Assembly: GCA_035642535.1 (NCBI GenBank)
Contig: DASQSE010000158.1
Span: 4,987 to 68,986, forward strand
Direction of reading: 5' to 3'
Source: Jatrophihabitans sp035642535
Lineage (GTDB): Bacteria; Actinomycetota; Actinomycetes; Mycobacteriales; Jatrophihabitantaceae
DNA: 64,000 bases
Shown: one piece after another, positions 50,326 through 58,107 of the stretch
Layout: each line of letters starts with the position of its first letter
Position numbering within the stretch: the stretch's first letter is position 1
Position numbers and translations under genes: made by a program
Notes under the pieces: generated by a model
What the model was told of the DNA's origin: nothing
The model's input: the letters and a program-made list of their open reading frames with translations, nothing else
Database searches by the model: none

Positions 50326-50708
50326 GGGTCGTGCTCGACACAAGTGTGTTGCTCGGGCCGGCGCCCGAGCTCGGCGACGCCGAGGTGGCCATCAGCGCCA
50401 TGTCGCTCGCCGAGTTGCATTACGGCGTGCTCATCGCGAGCACGGGGGCGACCCGTAGCGAGCGACTGCGGCGCCTCGGAATCATCGAGAAGACCTTCGA
50501 CGCGTTGCCCGTCGACGATGCGGTCGCCCGTGAGTACGGCCGCCTCGCCGCGGCCGTCGCAGAGGTGGGGCGTCAACCGCGCGACCGCGTCGCCGATCTC
50601 CTCATCGCCGCGACTGCTGCGGCGCACAACGCCGAGCTATGGACACGGAACGCTGCCGACTTCGCCGGCGTCGAGGCCCTCGTCGCGATCCGCGCAGTGG
50701 CCAGCTGA
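50322..50708 (+). CDS. vapC: VapC toxin, PIN-domain ribonuclease
   Basis: 128 residues. The PIN domain acidic residues are present: Asp6 in VVLDTSVLL, Glu31 region (AISAMSLAELHYG), and Asp in DRVADLLIAATA with the final Asn-Asp (RNAADFAG). It likely cleaves tRNA or rRNA when freed from VapB. Start ATG overlaps the vapB stop. All residues needed for activity appear intact. Confidence 0.9.
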   Translation: MRVVLDTSVLLGPAPELGDAEVAISAMSLAELHYGVLIASTGATRSERLRRLGIIEKTFDALPVDDAVAREYGRLAAAVAEVGRQPRDRVADLLIAATAAAHNAELWTRNAADFAGVEALVAIRAVAS

Positions 50709-50741
50709 GATTCAGCCGGGCGCCGAAGCTACCGTTGCGTG

Positions 50742-51686
50742 ATGGCAGTTCGCCGGCGCGGCACAGCGGTGCTCGGCGCCGCTGTGGCGGCGCTGGCACT
50801 CGCGTCCTGTGCGACCAGTTCAACGGGAACCTCGGATCCGCCTGCCATCCGCACGCCTCAGACGTCGACATTGCCTACCCGTACGCCGTCGAACACGTCC
50901 GCACCGGCGACTCGATCTCGCGCGCCGGTCAGCCGATCTCCCGCCCCTGTCACCTCGTCCCGCGCCACACACCACCCGCGGCGGGCCGCGCATGCGGCAA
51001 CCGCACCGAGCAGCGGCGCGCCGGTCATCGTCATCGATCCTGGGCACAGCGTGTCCATCCACGCCACCGACCCGGCGACCGGGCTCGACGTCTCCGACTA
51101 CGAGAACGAGCCGGAGATGCGCGACGTGTACGTCGTCGCGAAACTCGTCCGCGCCCAACTCGTCGCCGCCGGCTACCGGGTGATCATGACGAAGCCGACG
51201 GTCGACACGCCGACCTCGCTACTTCGGCGCGCAGTCATCGCCGATCGGGCGCATGCCGCGCTTGCGCTCAGCATCCACGACCAGGCCGGCAGCAACGGCG
51301 GAATCGGCTTCACTGCCGGCAACAACATCGTCTACTACCAATCGGTCGGCAACTACCGCGAGACGCCGGGCGGCAAGAAGGTGTACTTCACCGACCGCGC
51401 CCTGGCCCGGCGCAGTAAGCGGTACGGCGAGATCTTCCGGCGCCGGCGCGCGGCCGCGCAGCACACGCCGATCACCCTGCTGGGCAACACCGGCTACAAC
51501 CTCGGCACCCGCGGCTTGCAGGCCGGCAACATCTGGCTCGTCCAGCTGCTTTCGCACGTCCCGTGGATCTACAACGAAGCGGGCGGCAACAGCGCCGGCC
51601 GGATCGGGCTCAGCCGCGCCGACAAGCACCGCTACGCGGCAGGCCTCGTGGCCGCTGTCGAGGCCTGCGTCCCCGTCCGGCGCTAG
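50742..51686 (+). CDS. N-acetylmuramoyl-L-alanine amidase lipoprotein (Amidase_3)
   Basis: 314 residues. An N-terminal lipobox (ALASCATS) and a Ser/Thr/Pro-rich linker (about 30-85) precede the amidase_3 catalytic domain. The Zn His is in VIDPGHS, the catalytic/Zn Glu in YENEPEMRDVYVV, and a second His in LALSIHDQAGS. It should cleave the amide between muramic acid and the stem peptide on the outer face of the membrane. GTG 50739 is an alternative start. Its stop overlaps that of the SnoaL-like gene on the other strand (4 bp). Confidence 0.88.
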   Translation: MAVRRRGTAVLGAAVAALALASCATSSTGTSDPPAIRTPQTSTLPTRTPSNTSAPATRSRAPVSRSPAPVTSSRATHHPRRAAHAATAPSSGAPVIVIDPGHSVSIHATDPATGLDVSDYENEPEMRDVYVVAKLVRAQLVAAGYRVIMTKPTVDTPTSLLRRAVIADRAHAALALSIHDQAGSNGGIGFTAGNNIVYYQSVGNYRETPGGKKVYFTDRALARRSKRYGEIFRRRRAAAQHTPITLLGNTGYNLGTRGLQAGNIWLVQLLSHVPWIYNEAGGNSAGRIGLSRADKHRYAAGLVAAVEACVPVRR

Positions 51687-52075
51687 TTCTCGGTCATGCC
51701 GGCGAGCGGCGACGACGCACCGCTCGGCGTCTTGCTGTAGCCGAGCGCCTCGACGATCTTGCCGTCGCGCACCAGCATGAGGTTCACGCCGCGGACGTAG
51801 TCCTGCGCGCCGGGACCGTACCGGAGGCGCCAGCGGATCGTCGCGCGCTCCCCCATCACCACGATCTCCTCGGCCTCGAACTGGGTCGTGCGATCGTTCG
51901 CGAGCGCCTCCCAGAACTCCAGGCACGCCTGCCGCCCCTCGACGCGGGCGCCGTCCGGAGCCGGCTGGATCGCCTCCATGACGCAGTCGTCGCCGACGAG
52001 TTCGGGCAGGCCGCTCGCGTCGTGGTCGACGAACACGGAGTTGAAGCGGCGGATGATGTCGTCTGTCGTGGACAC
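51683..52075 (-). CDS. SnoaL-like/NTF2-fold protein
   Basis: 130 residues of the NTF2 cone fold: FNSVFVDHDASGLPELVGDDCVMEAIQPAPDGARVEG, then CLEFWEALANDRTTQFEAEEIVVMGERATIRWRLRYG. The GTG at 52075 follows AGGAG five bases away. Often such proteins are ketosteroid-isomerase-like enzymes or of unknown role. It is divergent from a TetR gene across a 76-bp region with a large palindrome and is probably the regulated target. Confidence 0.82.
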   Translation of the reverse strand: MSTTDDIIRRFNSVFVDHDASGLPELVGDDCVMEAIQPAPDGARVEGRQACLEFWEALANDRTTQFEAEEIVVMGERATIRWRLRYGPGAQDYVRGVNLMLVRDGKIVEALGYSKTPSGASSPLAGMTEN

Positions 52076-52086
52076 GTCGTCTCCTT

Positions 52087-52130
52087 GGTAGAACGATTGG
52101 TCTACTCATGGATAGACCACTCGTTCTACC
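52087..52130. promoter_or_regulatory. Large TetR operator palindrome
   Basis: GGTAGAACGATTGGTCTA (52087-52104) and TAGACCACTCGTTCTACC (52113-52130) are inverted copies matching at 17 of 18 positions, 8 bases apart. Each 18-bp arm is itself a partial dyad (TAGAAC..GGTCTA, TAGACC..GTTCTA). The region therefore looks like two adjacent operators covering the divergent promoters of the SnoaL and TetR genes. Confidence 0.7.
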
Positions 52131-52151
52131 GCGTCAACTAATATTGCCGTC

Positions 52152-52715
52152 ATGGCAGCGACCAACCGGCCCGGTCCGCGCGAACGCCTGCTTGCGGCGG
52201 CGCAGCAGCTGAGCTACGCCCACGGCGCCAATGTCGGCGTCGATGCGCTCCTGAAGGAGGCCGACGTCGCGCGCCGCTCGCTCTACGAACACTTCGGCGG
52301 CAAGGACGGCCTGCTCGCGGAGGTGCTGCGTCAGAGCGCCGCGCAGGACATCGAACACGCCCGGGCCGTGCTGGACGCGGCCGGCCGTAGTCCGCGACGG
52401 CGGTTGCTCGCGCTTTTCGACGACCTCGACCACGTCATCGGCCAGCCCGGCTTTCGCGGCTGCCGCTACCTCGCCGCAGATCTCGCGCTCGCCGAACGTG
52501 ACCATCCCGCGCACGCGGTCGCGGTCGACTACCGCAGCCAGTTGCACGAACTGCTGCGTGCCGAGCTCGTCCGCCTCGGCCATCCGCACCCGATGCGGGC
52601 GGCGGACGAGCTGCACCTCCTCATCGAGGGCGCGCTCGCGACCGGTGCCACGCGCGCGGACGCGCGTCCGGGCCGCACCGCCCGCGCGCTGGCGGTCGGC
52701 ATCCTCAAGATGTAA
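52152..52715 (+). CDS. TetR/AcrR family transcriptional regulator
   Basis: 187 residues. The HTH spans RERLLAAAQQLSYAHGANVGVDALLKEADVARRSLYEHFGGKDGLLAEVLRQ (about residues 10-62). The C-terminal domain matches the TetR_C type with GCRYLAADLALAERDHPAHAVAV. The start follows ATTGCCGTC with no strong ribosome site, so the message may be leaderless. It probably represses the divergent SnoaL-like gene and itself via the palindrome between them. Converges on cydB, with no gap. Confidence 0.9.
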   Translation: MAATNRPGPRERLLAAAQQLSYAHGANVGVDALLKEADVARRSLYEHFGGKDGLLAEVLRQSAAQDIEHARAVLDAAGRSPRRRLLALFDDLDHVIGQPGFRGCRYLAADLALAERDHPAHAVAVDYRSQLHELLRAELVRLGHPHPMRAADELHLLIEGALATGATRADARPGRTARALAVGILKM

Positions 52716-53720
52716 TTAGCCGCTGTCTTCGGCAAGCGTCCCGCGATGCGTCAGCACGAACAACCACGCCAGTGACGGCACGACCAGGACGACGGCGAGC
52801 AGCGTGACGATGCCGAGCGCGTCCATCGTCGCCGACGGCGCGGCGCCCGCGTGGATGGTCAGGTGTGTACCGAGCAGGTACGGGTACTGCGCGGCGCCCC
52901 AGCCGGCGAGCACCGCGCCGACCGCGAGCACGCCGAGCGGGCGCACCAGCACGGGACGGATCCGCAGCGCCGTGCTGAGCAGGGCCGCGATGCCGGCCAA
53001 TGCGGAGAGCGCGATCAGCGGCCAGCCGTTGCGCAACAGGTGGCTGTAGAGCCGGTGCGCGTCGTGGTACAGGACGAACAGCCCGGCGACCGCTGCCAGC
53101 CCGGCGGCCACTGCGGCGGCGAAGGCGCGGCGCCGCGACCACCGCTCGAGATCCGGCTGGTCGGAGCGGTGCGCCTCGGCGGTCAGGAACACGGCGGCGA
53201 GGTAGCCGCAGGTGACGACGGCCAGCACGCCGCCGAGGATCGACGTGGGGTTCAGCCAACTCGTCAGCGCGTCGCCGTGCCCTTCGGTCGGGACGCGCCC
53301 GGACGCGACGCCGCCGGCGACCGCACCGAAGCAGAACGGCGTCAGCACCGACGAGGTCGCGAACGCGATGCCGTTCAGCCGCTGCTCGGCCGTGCGCATC
53401 GACACCTTGCGGAACGCGAAGCCCGAGCCGCGTAACACGATCCCGAACGCCGCAATACCGAGCGGTATGTAGAGCGTCGTCATGATCGCCGAGAAGGCGT
53501 CCGGGAAGCCCGTCCACAAAATCACCAGACAGAAGATCAGCCAGGTGTGGTTCGCCTCCCACACCGGTCCGATCGCGTGGTCGATCAGCGCGCGCGGGCG
53601 AGCGCCGCGCGCCGCGCCGCCGGCGGTGAGATCCCACAGCCCGGTGCCGAAGTCGGCGCCGCCGAACACCCCGTAACACACGATGCCGGTCATGAGGACG
53701 ACCGCGACGACGGTGGTCAT
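52716..53720 (-). CDS. cydB: Cytochrome bd quinol oxidase subunit II (CydB)
   Basis: 334 residues with eight to nine membrane helices. TM1 is VVAVVLMTGIVCYGVFGGADFGTGLWDL; the conserved GPVWEANHTWLIF and the later LNPTSILGGVLAVVTCGYLAAVFL mark the CydB/cyanide-insensitive oxidase family. ATG 53720 has GGGAGGGGAG about six bases before; the upstream in-frame codons lie in the palindrome. It forms the oxidase with CydA, but is separated from it by 85 bp containing the repeat palindrome. No cydDC exporter is next to it. Confidence 0.92.
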   Translation of the reverse strand: MTTVVAVVLMTGIVCYGVFGGADFGTGLWDLTAGGAARGARPRALIDHAIGPVWEANHTWLIFCLVILWTGFPDAFSAIMTTLYIPLGIAAFGIVLRGSGFAFRKVSMRTAEQRLNGIAFATSSVLTPFCFGAVAGGVASGRVPTEGHGDALTSWLNPTSILGGVLAVVTCGYLAAVFLTAEAHRSDQPDLERWSRRRAFAAAVAAGLAAVAGLFVLYHDAHRLYSHLLRNGWPLIALSALAGIAALLSTALRIRPVLVRPLGVLAVGAVLAGWGAAQYPYLLGTHLTIHAGAAPSATMDALGIVTLLAVVLVVPSLAWLFVLTHRGTLAEDSG

Positions 53721-53741
53721 CAGCCGCTCCCCTCCCCCGAC

Positions 53742-53785
53742 TTGTCCGCCCTTGAGTACGTCCACGCGTCACGAAGGGCGGACAA
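53742..53785. repeat. Palindromic repeat (TTGTCCGCCC family), copy 2, within cydAB
   Basis: TTGTCCGCCCTT (53742-53753) and AAGGGCGGACAA (53774-53785) form a perfect 12-bp inverted repeat. The core GTCCGCCC to GGGCGGAC spacing is 24 nt, exactly as in the copy at 4377-4424. It lies between the cydA stop and the cydB ribosome site. An RNA hairpin there could attenuate cydB or protect the cydA message. Confidence 0.8.
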
Positions 53786-53805
53786 CTCGAGCTCGGACGC
53801 CGGCG

Positions 53806-55182
53806 TCATGCGATCGCCACCGGTTCCGGTTCTTCCTCAGGGCCGTACGGGGTCGGCGAATCCCACCGGCGACGCAGCGCGCGCAAGGCATACAGCGCGC
53901 CGATCGCGACGCCGGCGTAGATGACCAACGCGCCGGCGAACAGCGGCCACAGGTTGCCCGAGGTCTGTACCGCGTTGCGGGTGAGCAGCAGTCCGACGAC
54001 TGTCCATGGCTGCCGCCCCACCTCGGTCGTCACCCAGCCGGCCTCCAGCGACACCACGGCGACCAGCCCACTGACCGCAGTCGCGCGCAGGAACCAGGTG
54101 CCCGGCGTCGCGGTGCGCGTGCGCCACCACGAGATCGCGAACCACAGCGCGAGGCCGGCGAGCAGGAACCCGGTGCCGACCATGACGTCGAAGGCCAGGT
54201 GCGTGGTGGTCACCAGCCGGTCGGTCGGGCGCACCGCTGCGGGGATCGCGTCCAACCCGTTGATCTTCGTCGACGGGCTGAAGCCGGACAGCAGCGACGC
54301 GCCGCTCGGGATGTGCAGGCCGTACTGGAGCTTGCCGTCGATCATGATGCCACCGAGCACTTCGGGCACGTGCGTGCCGGTGCGATCCAGCCCTTCGACC
54401 GCCGCGAACTTCGCCGGCTCGCTGTCGTAGACGTAGCGCGCCATGAAGTCGCCCATGACGAGCTGCAACGGGATGGCGATCGCGCCGACGGTGAGCGGCA
54501 TCAGCAGCCCGAGGCGGTGGTAGCGCTCGCGGCGGCCGCGCAGCATGCCGGCGGCATACACGCCGGCCACCGTGAAGCCGGCGACGACGTACGCGGCCAG
54601 CAGCATGTGCACCGCCTCGTACCAGAACGCATCGTTGAAGAACACCTGCCAGACATCGACGTCGGTCACCCTGCCGTTGCGCATGGTGATGCCGCCCGGG
54701 GTGTTCATCCAGCTGTTCGCGGCGACGACGGAGAGCGTGCCGCCGACGCCGGACAGGACGACCGGCAGCCCGGTCCAGAAGTGCACCCACGGCGGCAGCC
54801 GATTCCAGCCGTAGATATAGATCGCGACGAAGATCGCTTCGAGGAAGAAGAAGATGCCCTCAACCGCGAAGGGGATCCCGAACGCGGCGCCGAAGCGGCC
54901 CATCAGGCGCGGCCAGAGCAGCCCGAGCTCGAAGGAGAGCACGGTGCCGGATACGGCGCCCACCGCGAACAGCACGGCCGCGACCTTCGACCAGCGCTGC
55001 GCGAGGAGCAGCGCGTCCGCGTCGTCCTTCCGCAGCGCCCGGTAGTTCGCGATCATCGTGATCGCCGTGAACGCAACGCCGAACGGCACCAGGATGATGT
55101 GGAAGCCGAGTGTGAACGCCATCTGCTCGCGCGCCGGCAGCAGATTCGACGAATCCGCCAACGAGGCCAGCGTGGCCGTCAT
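53806..55182 (-). CDS. cydA: Cytochrome bd quinol oxidase subunit I (CydA), short Q-loop type
   Basis: 458 residues, with about nine membrane helices. The heme b595 His is in LGFHIILVPFG (His28), and GRQPW, the quinol-oxidase signature, is near residue 380. Other conserved stretches are EGIFFFLEAIFVAIYIYGWNRLPPWVHFWTGLPV, AFWYEAVHMLLAAYVV and LVMGDFMARYVYDSEPAKFAAVEG. The length and lack of the long Q-loop insertion place it in the short (CIO-like) class. It reduces oxygen to water using quinol without pumping protons. Confidence 0.93.
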   Translation of the reverse strand: MTATLASLADSSNLLPAREQMAFTLGFHIILVPFGVAFTAITMIANYRALRKDDADALLLAQRWSKVAAVLFAVGAVSGTVLSFELGLLWPRLMGRFGAAFGIPFAVEGIFFFLEAIFVAIYIYGWNRLPPWVHFWTGLPVVLSGVGGTLSVVAANSWMNTPGGITMRNGRVTDVDVWQVFFNDAFWYEAVHMLLAAYVVAGFTVAGVYAAGMLRGRRERYHRLGLLMPLTVGAIAIPLQLVMGDFMARYVYDSEPAKFAAVEGLDRTGTHVPEVLGGIMIDGKLQYGLHIPSGASLLSGFSPSTKINGLDAIPAAVRPTDRLVTTTHLAFDVMVGTGFLLAGLALWFAISWWRTRTATPGTWFLRATAVSGLVAVVSLEAGWVTTEVGRQPWTVVGLLLTRNAVQTSGNLWPLFAGALVIYAGVAIGALYALRALRRRWDSPTPYGPEEEPEPVAIA

Positions 55183-55206
55183 GCCTGGACATTCTCCAAG
55201 CGCGGG

Positions 55207-55788
55207 TCAGGACGGGCGCCAGGCGGGGTCGCGGCCCGCGAGTCCGATCACCCGATCGAGCAGCGGCGCGTCGTCCGGCACCGGCACCGGCGGGCCGAAC
55301 AAGCCCGGCGTCCCGTCGGGATTCTGCTCGGCGGACGAGTGCACGAAGCCGTGCACCGCCTCGAGCAGCTCCGGGTCGAAGCTGAACGGCTGACCGGAGG
55401 CAGCTGCGATGTCCCAGCCGTGCACGACGACCTCGTCCAGGGCGATCACGCCGGCGAGCTCGCCGGGTAGGTCGACGCCGCCCGCCTTGGTCATGCCCGT
55501 CCAGGCCGCCGGATCCTGCCAAGCAGCCGCGAGTCCGGTCAGCTGCGCCGGGATCAGCGAACGCCAGTCGTCCCCGAGCCGGGACGCGTCCGCCGACGGC
55601 GGTTGACTGCCGCCGGGCAGCGGCGTCTTCGACGCAGCGGCCGTGAACGCGACCGTCAACCCGTTCACGTGGTCGAGCAGCGCCGCGAGCGAGGTTTGCG
55701 CCAACGGCGTCGGCGCCGTCAACTGGTCGTCGCGAACTCCCTCGACAAGCGCGGCCATGACCTTCGTGGCGGGCGAGAGATCGTGCAT
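55207..55788 (-). CDS. TIGR03086-type DinB/MDMPI-fold protein
   Basis: 193 residues of the mycothiol-type DinB family: N-terminal LSPATKVMAALVEGVRDDQL, LLDHVNGLTVAF (metal His), and ALDEVVVHGWDIAAASGQPFSFDPELLEAV (second His with Asp). It is likely a metal-dependent, mycothiol-utilising enzyme of unknown substrate. It begins one base after the stop of fdxA upstream (TGA-c-ATG), so the two form an operon. Confidence 0.85.
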   Translation of the reverse strand: MHDLSPATKVMAALVEGVRDDQLTAPTPLAQTSLAALLDHVNGLTVAFTAAASKTPLPGGSQPPSADASRLGDDWRSLIPAQLTGLAAAWQDPAAWTGMTKAGGVDLPGELAGVIALDEVVVHGWDIAAASGQPFSFDPELLEAVHGFVHSSAEQNPDGTPGLFGPPVPVPDDAPLLDRVIGLAGRDPAWRPS

Positions 55789-55789
55789 G

Positions 55790-56122
55790 TCAGGCGGTGG
55801 AGTCCTGGTTCATCGGCGGCAGGCCCTTGATGAAGTCCGGATCGGCCGACACCTTACCCACCCGCGCCGCCCCGCCGGGCGAGCCGAGCTCGTCGAAATA
55901 GTCGACGTTCGCCTTCGTGTAGTCGCGCCACTGCTCGGGCACGTCGTCCTCGTAGAAAATCGCCTCGACCGGGCAGACCGGTTCACAGGCCCCGCAGTCC
56001 ACGCACTCGTCCGGGTGGATGTAGAGCATCCGGTCGCCCTCGTAGATGCAGTCGACCGGGCATTCCTCGATACAGGACTTGTCGAGGACGTCCACGCACG
56101 GCTCGGCGATCACATAAGTCAC
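55790..56122 (-). CDS. fdxA: 7Fe ferredoxin (FdxA)
   Basis: 110 residues. Cys9, Cys17, Cys21 and Cys25, with Cys40, Cys43, Cys46 and Cys50 in the order C-x7-C-x3-C-x3-C and CVDCGACEPVC, the actinomycete [3Fe-4S][4Fe-4S] ferredoxin pattern. It opens with TYVIAEPCVDVLDKSC. The C-terminal ~50 residues are the standard helical extension (EQWRDYTKANVDYFDELG). A soluble electron carrier, for instance to cytochromes P450 or 2-oxoacid oxidoreductases. Start follows the 42-bp gap to the divergent acetyltransferase gene. Confidence 0.94.
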   Translation of the reverse strand: MTYVIAEPCVDVLDKSCIEECPVDCIYEGDRMLYIHPDECVDCGACEPVCPVEAIFYEDDVPEQWRDYTKANVDYFDELGSPGGAARVGKVSADPDFIKGLPPMNQDSTA

Positions 56123-56164
56123 TGCGCTCCTCCCGAGGGGCGTTGGTCTTCTCAGCGACCTAGT

Positions 56165-57112
56165 ATGCCGCTCGTGCTGGAGCCTAGTTGGACGGGTCGG
56201 CGGGTGAGCGTCCGTCGCGTCCTACATCACGCTGGAACCGATCGGCCGGTGTACGGAGACGTCGTCGGCGACCTCGTCGGATTGGACGCCCAGACCGCCG
56301 TCGTCGAGACCCGCAATGGCCCGGTCGAGGTGCCGGTGGCCGACGTCGCAGTCGCCCGGCTGGCCCCGCCGTCGACGGCCGACGAGCTCGCGCTGGAGGC
56401 CGTCGCGGCGCGTGGGCTGCGCGCCGCCGAGACGCGCGACCTCGGCGGCTGGCTGCTGCGCGCCGACCACGGCTTCACGCGGCGCGCCAACTCGGTGCTG
56501 CCCCTGCGCCGCCCCGGCATGCCGTTGGACGAGGCGCTGCACGCCGCGCACGATTGGTACGCCGCGCGCGACCTGCCGCTGCGCATCCACCTGCCCACCG
56601 AGGCGCGCCGGCTGCTCGCCGCCGAGCTGGGCGAGCGCGGATGGGAGCCGCAACCGACGACGCACGTCTTCGCCGCCCGACTGGACGCGTTGCGTGCGCC
56701 GTCCGTCGAAACTCCGCCCGTGGCGATAGCCGATGTCCCGGACGACGAGTGGCTGGCGCTCTATCGCGACGGTCATGCCTTGACCGACACCGGCCGCGCG
56801 CTGCTCACCCGGCACGACCGGGTCGGCTTCGCATCGCTGCAGTTGGACGGACGCACCGTCGCCGTCGGCCGCGGCGTGGTGGACGAGACGTGGCTCGGCG
56901 TGATGGCGCTCGAAGTCGACCCGGCGTATCGGCGCCGGGGATTGGCGGTGGCGGTCACGGCCGCGCTGTGGCAATGGGGTGCGGCTCGAGGCGCGGCGCG
57001 CAGCTATCTGCAGGTGTGGGCGCACAACACCGCCGCGGTGCAGTTGTACGAGAAGCTGGGCTACTGGATTCATCACGACTACGAATGCCGCACCGAGCCG
57101 CAAAAGGGCTAG
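56165..57112 (+). CDS. GNAT acetyltransferase with N-terminal SH3-like domain
   Basis: About 315 residues. Residues ~5-60 form a small beta barrel (RRVSVRRVLHHAGTDRPVYGDVVGDLVGLDAQTAVVETRNGPVEVPVADVAVARL), a middle region follows, and a C-terminal GNAT domain has the acetyl-CoA loop VDPAYRRRGLAVAVTAALWQWG and the terminal NTAAVQLYEKLGYW. ATG 56165 is supported by the family's N-terminus; GTG 56174 is an alternative. Substrate unknown. The organisation (SH3 plus GNAT) is a known actinomycete fusion. Confidence 0.87.
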   Translation: MPLVLEPSWTGRRVSVRRVLHHAGTDRPVYGDVVGDLVGLDAQTAVVETRNGPVEVPVADVAVARLAPPSTADELALEAVAARGLRAAETRDLGGWLLRADHGFTRRANSVLPLRRPGMPLDEALHAAHDWYAARDLPLRIHLPTEARRLLAAELGERGWEPQPTTHVFAARLDALRAPSVETPPVAIADVPDDEWLALYRDGHALTDTGRALLTRHDRVGFASLQLDGRTVAVGRGVVDETWLGVMALEVDPAYRRRGLAVAVTAALWQWGAARGAARSYLQVWAHNTAAVQLYEKLGYWIHHDYECRTEPQKG

Positions 57113-57132
57113 CCGGCCCTAGACTCGGCCCC

Positions 57133-57678
57133 ATGCCGCCGCAGCCGCCGGAGAACAGCAAACTGCTCGTCATCTCCTTCGACGACCCGCTGCGTGCGCA
57201 AGAGTTCCTGCTGGCCGCGGCCCGGATGCAACGCGACGACGAGTTGCAACTGCACGACGCCGTCATCATCCGCCGCGAGGAGGACGGCACGTCGCGGGTC
57301 ACCGAGACGACCGACGTGACGCCCGGCCAGGCCGGGGTCGGCGCCGGTGTCTGGGGGCTGTTGCTCGGCACTTTGTTCGGCGGCCCGATCGGGGGGCTCG
57401 TGGTGGGTGCCGCGACCGCCGGCGGCGGCGCGCTCTATGCGAAGCTGCGCGACACCGGCGTCAAGGACGGCACCGTCGAGCAGCTGCGCAAAGCGGTCCC
57501 GCCGGGCCGGACGGCGGTGGCGCTGCTCGTCAGCCACGTGCAGATGGGCGATCTGCAGCGCGAGCTGACCCGGTTCCCGCGCGCCCAGCTGGTCGAGACG
57601 GACATGCCGCCGGCGGCCGTCAATGCCGTCCAGGAAGCACTGAACGAAGCCAACCGAACCCCGTTCACGGGCGCGTAG
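57133..57678 (+). CDS. DUF1269-type membrane-associated protein
   Basis: 181 residues. After an N-terminal alpha/beta segment (NSKLLVISFDDPLRAQEFLLAAARM, then LQLHDAVIIRREEDGTSRVTET) comes a glycine-rich hydrophobic hairpin (GVGAGVWGLLLGTLFGGPIGGLVVGAATAGGGALYAKL), then a soluble C-terminus (TAVALLVSHVQMGDLQRELTRF). This is the DUF1269 pattern. Function unknown; it may insert a hairpin in the membrane. Co-directional with the acetyltransferase gene, 20 bp behind it. Confidence 0.83.
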   Translation: MPPQPPENSKLLVISFDDPLRAQEFLLAAARMQRDDELQLHDAVIIRREEDGTSRVTETTDVTPGQAGVGAGVWGLLLGTLFGGPIGGLVVGAATAGGGALYAKLRDTGVKDGTVEQLRKAVPPGRTAVALLVSHVQMGDLQRELTRFPRAQLVETDMPPAAVNAVQEALNEANRTPFTGA

Positions 57679-57684
57679 GAGCGG

Positions 57685-58107
57685 CTAGCGCTTGGCCGGC
57701 GGTGGGCTGAGCCAGACGACCGTCACGGTGCCCGCGAGTGCGCCGCCCAACAGCACCCCGTAGGTCACGAACTCCAGGCTGCTCGGGGCGCCCGGCAGGA
57801 TGACGTCGCCCTCCGGACGGCCGATCGTGCCGAAGCCCAGGACGACCACGAGCCAGGCGCCGAACGGCGCGAGCGCGGCGAGCGTCGTCGGCACCAACGT
57901 GCGCGCCATCTTCGGCAGCACGACGTTGCTCATCAGCGCCAGCACGACGGCGACGGGAACGAGCGCCGAGCCGACGTACAGCGGCACCAGCAGCGTCTCG
58001 AACAGCGCAGCGAGCGCCGCGCACAGCGCGACCAGCGCGACGCCCACCCGATCCCACGCGGACACCGGTTCGGAGTCCGCCTCCGGCGGTGGCGGGAATC
58101 GCGTCAT
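57685..58107 (-). CDS. Small membrane protein next to mshB (DUF6113-like)
   Basis: 140 residues with about four membrane helices (VGVALVALCAALAALFETLLVP, LVPVAVVLALMSNVVLP, LAALAPFGAWLVVVLGFGTIG, FVTYGVLLGGALAGTVTVVWL). Similar proteins directly follow mshB in other actinomycetes, and this one overlaps it by ATGA. A role in mycothiol metabolism is only guilt by association. Confidence 0.75.
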   Translation of the reverse strand: MTRFPPPPEADSEPVSAWDRVGVALVALCAALAALFETLLVPLYVGSALVPVAVVLALMSNVVLPKMARTLVPTTLAALAPFGAWLVVVLGFGTIGRPEGDVILPGAPSSLEFVTYGVLLGGALAGTVTVVWLSPPPAKR

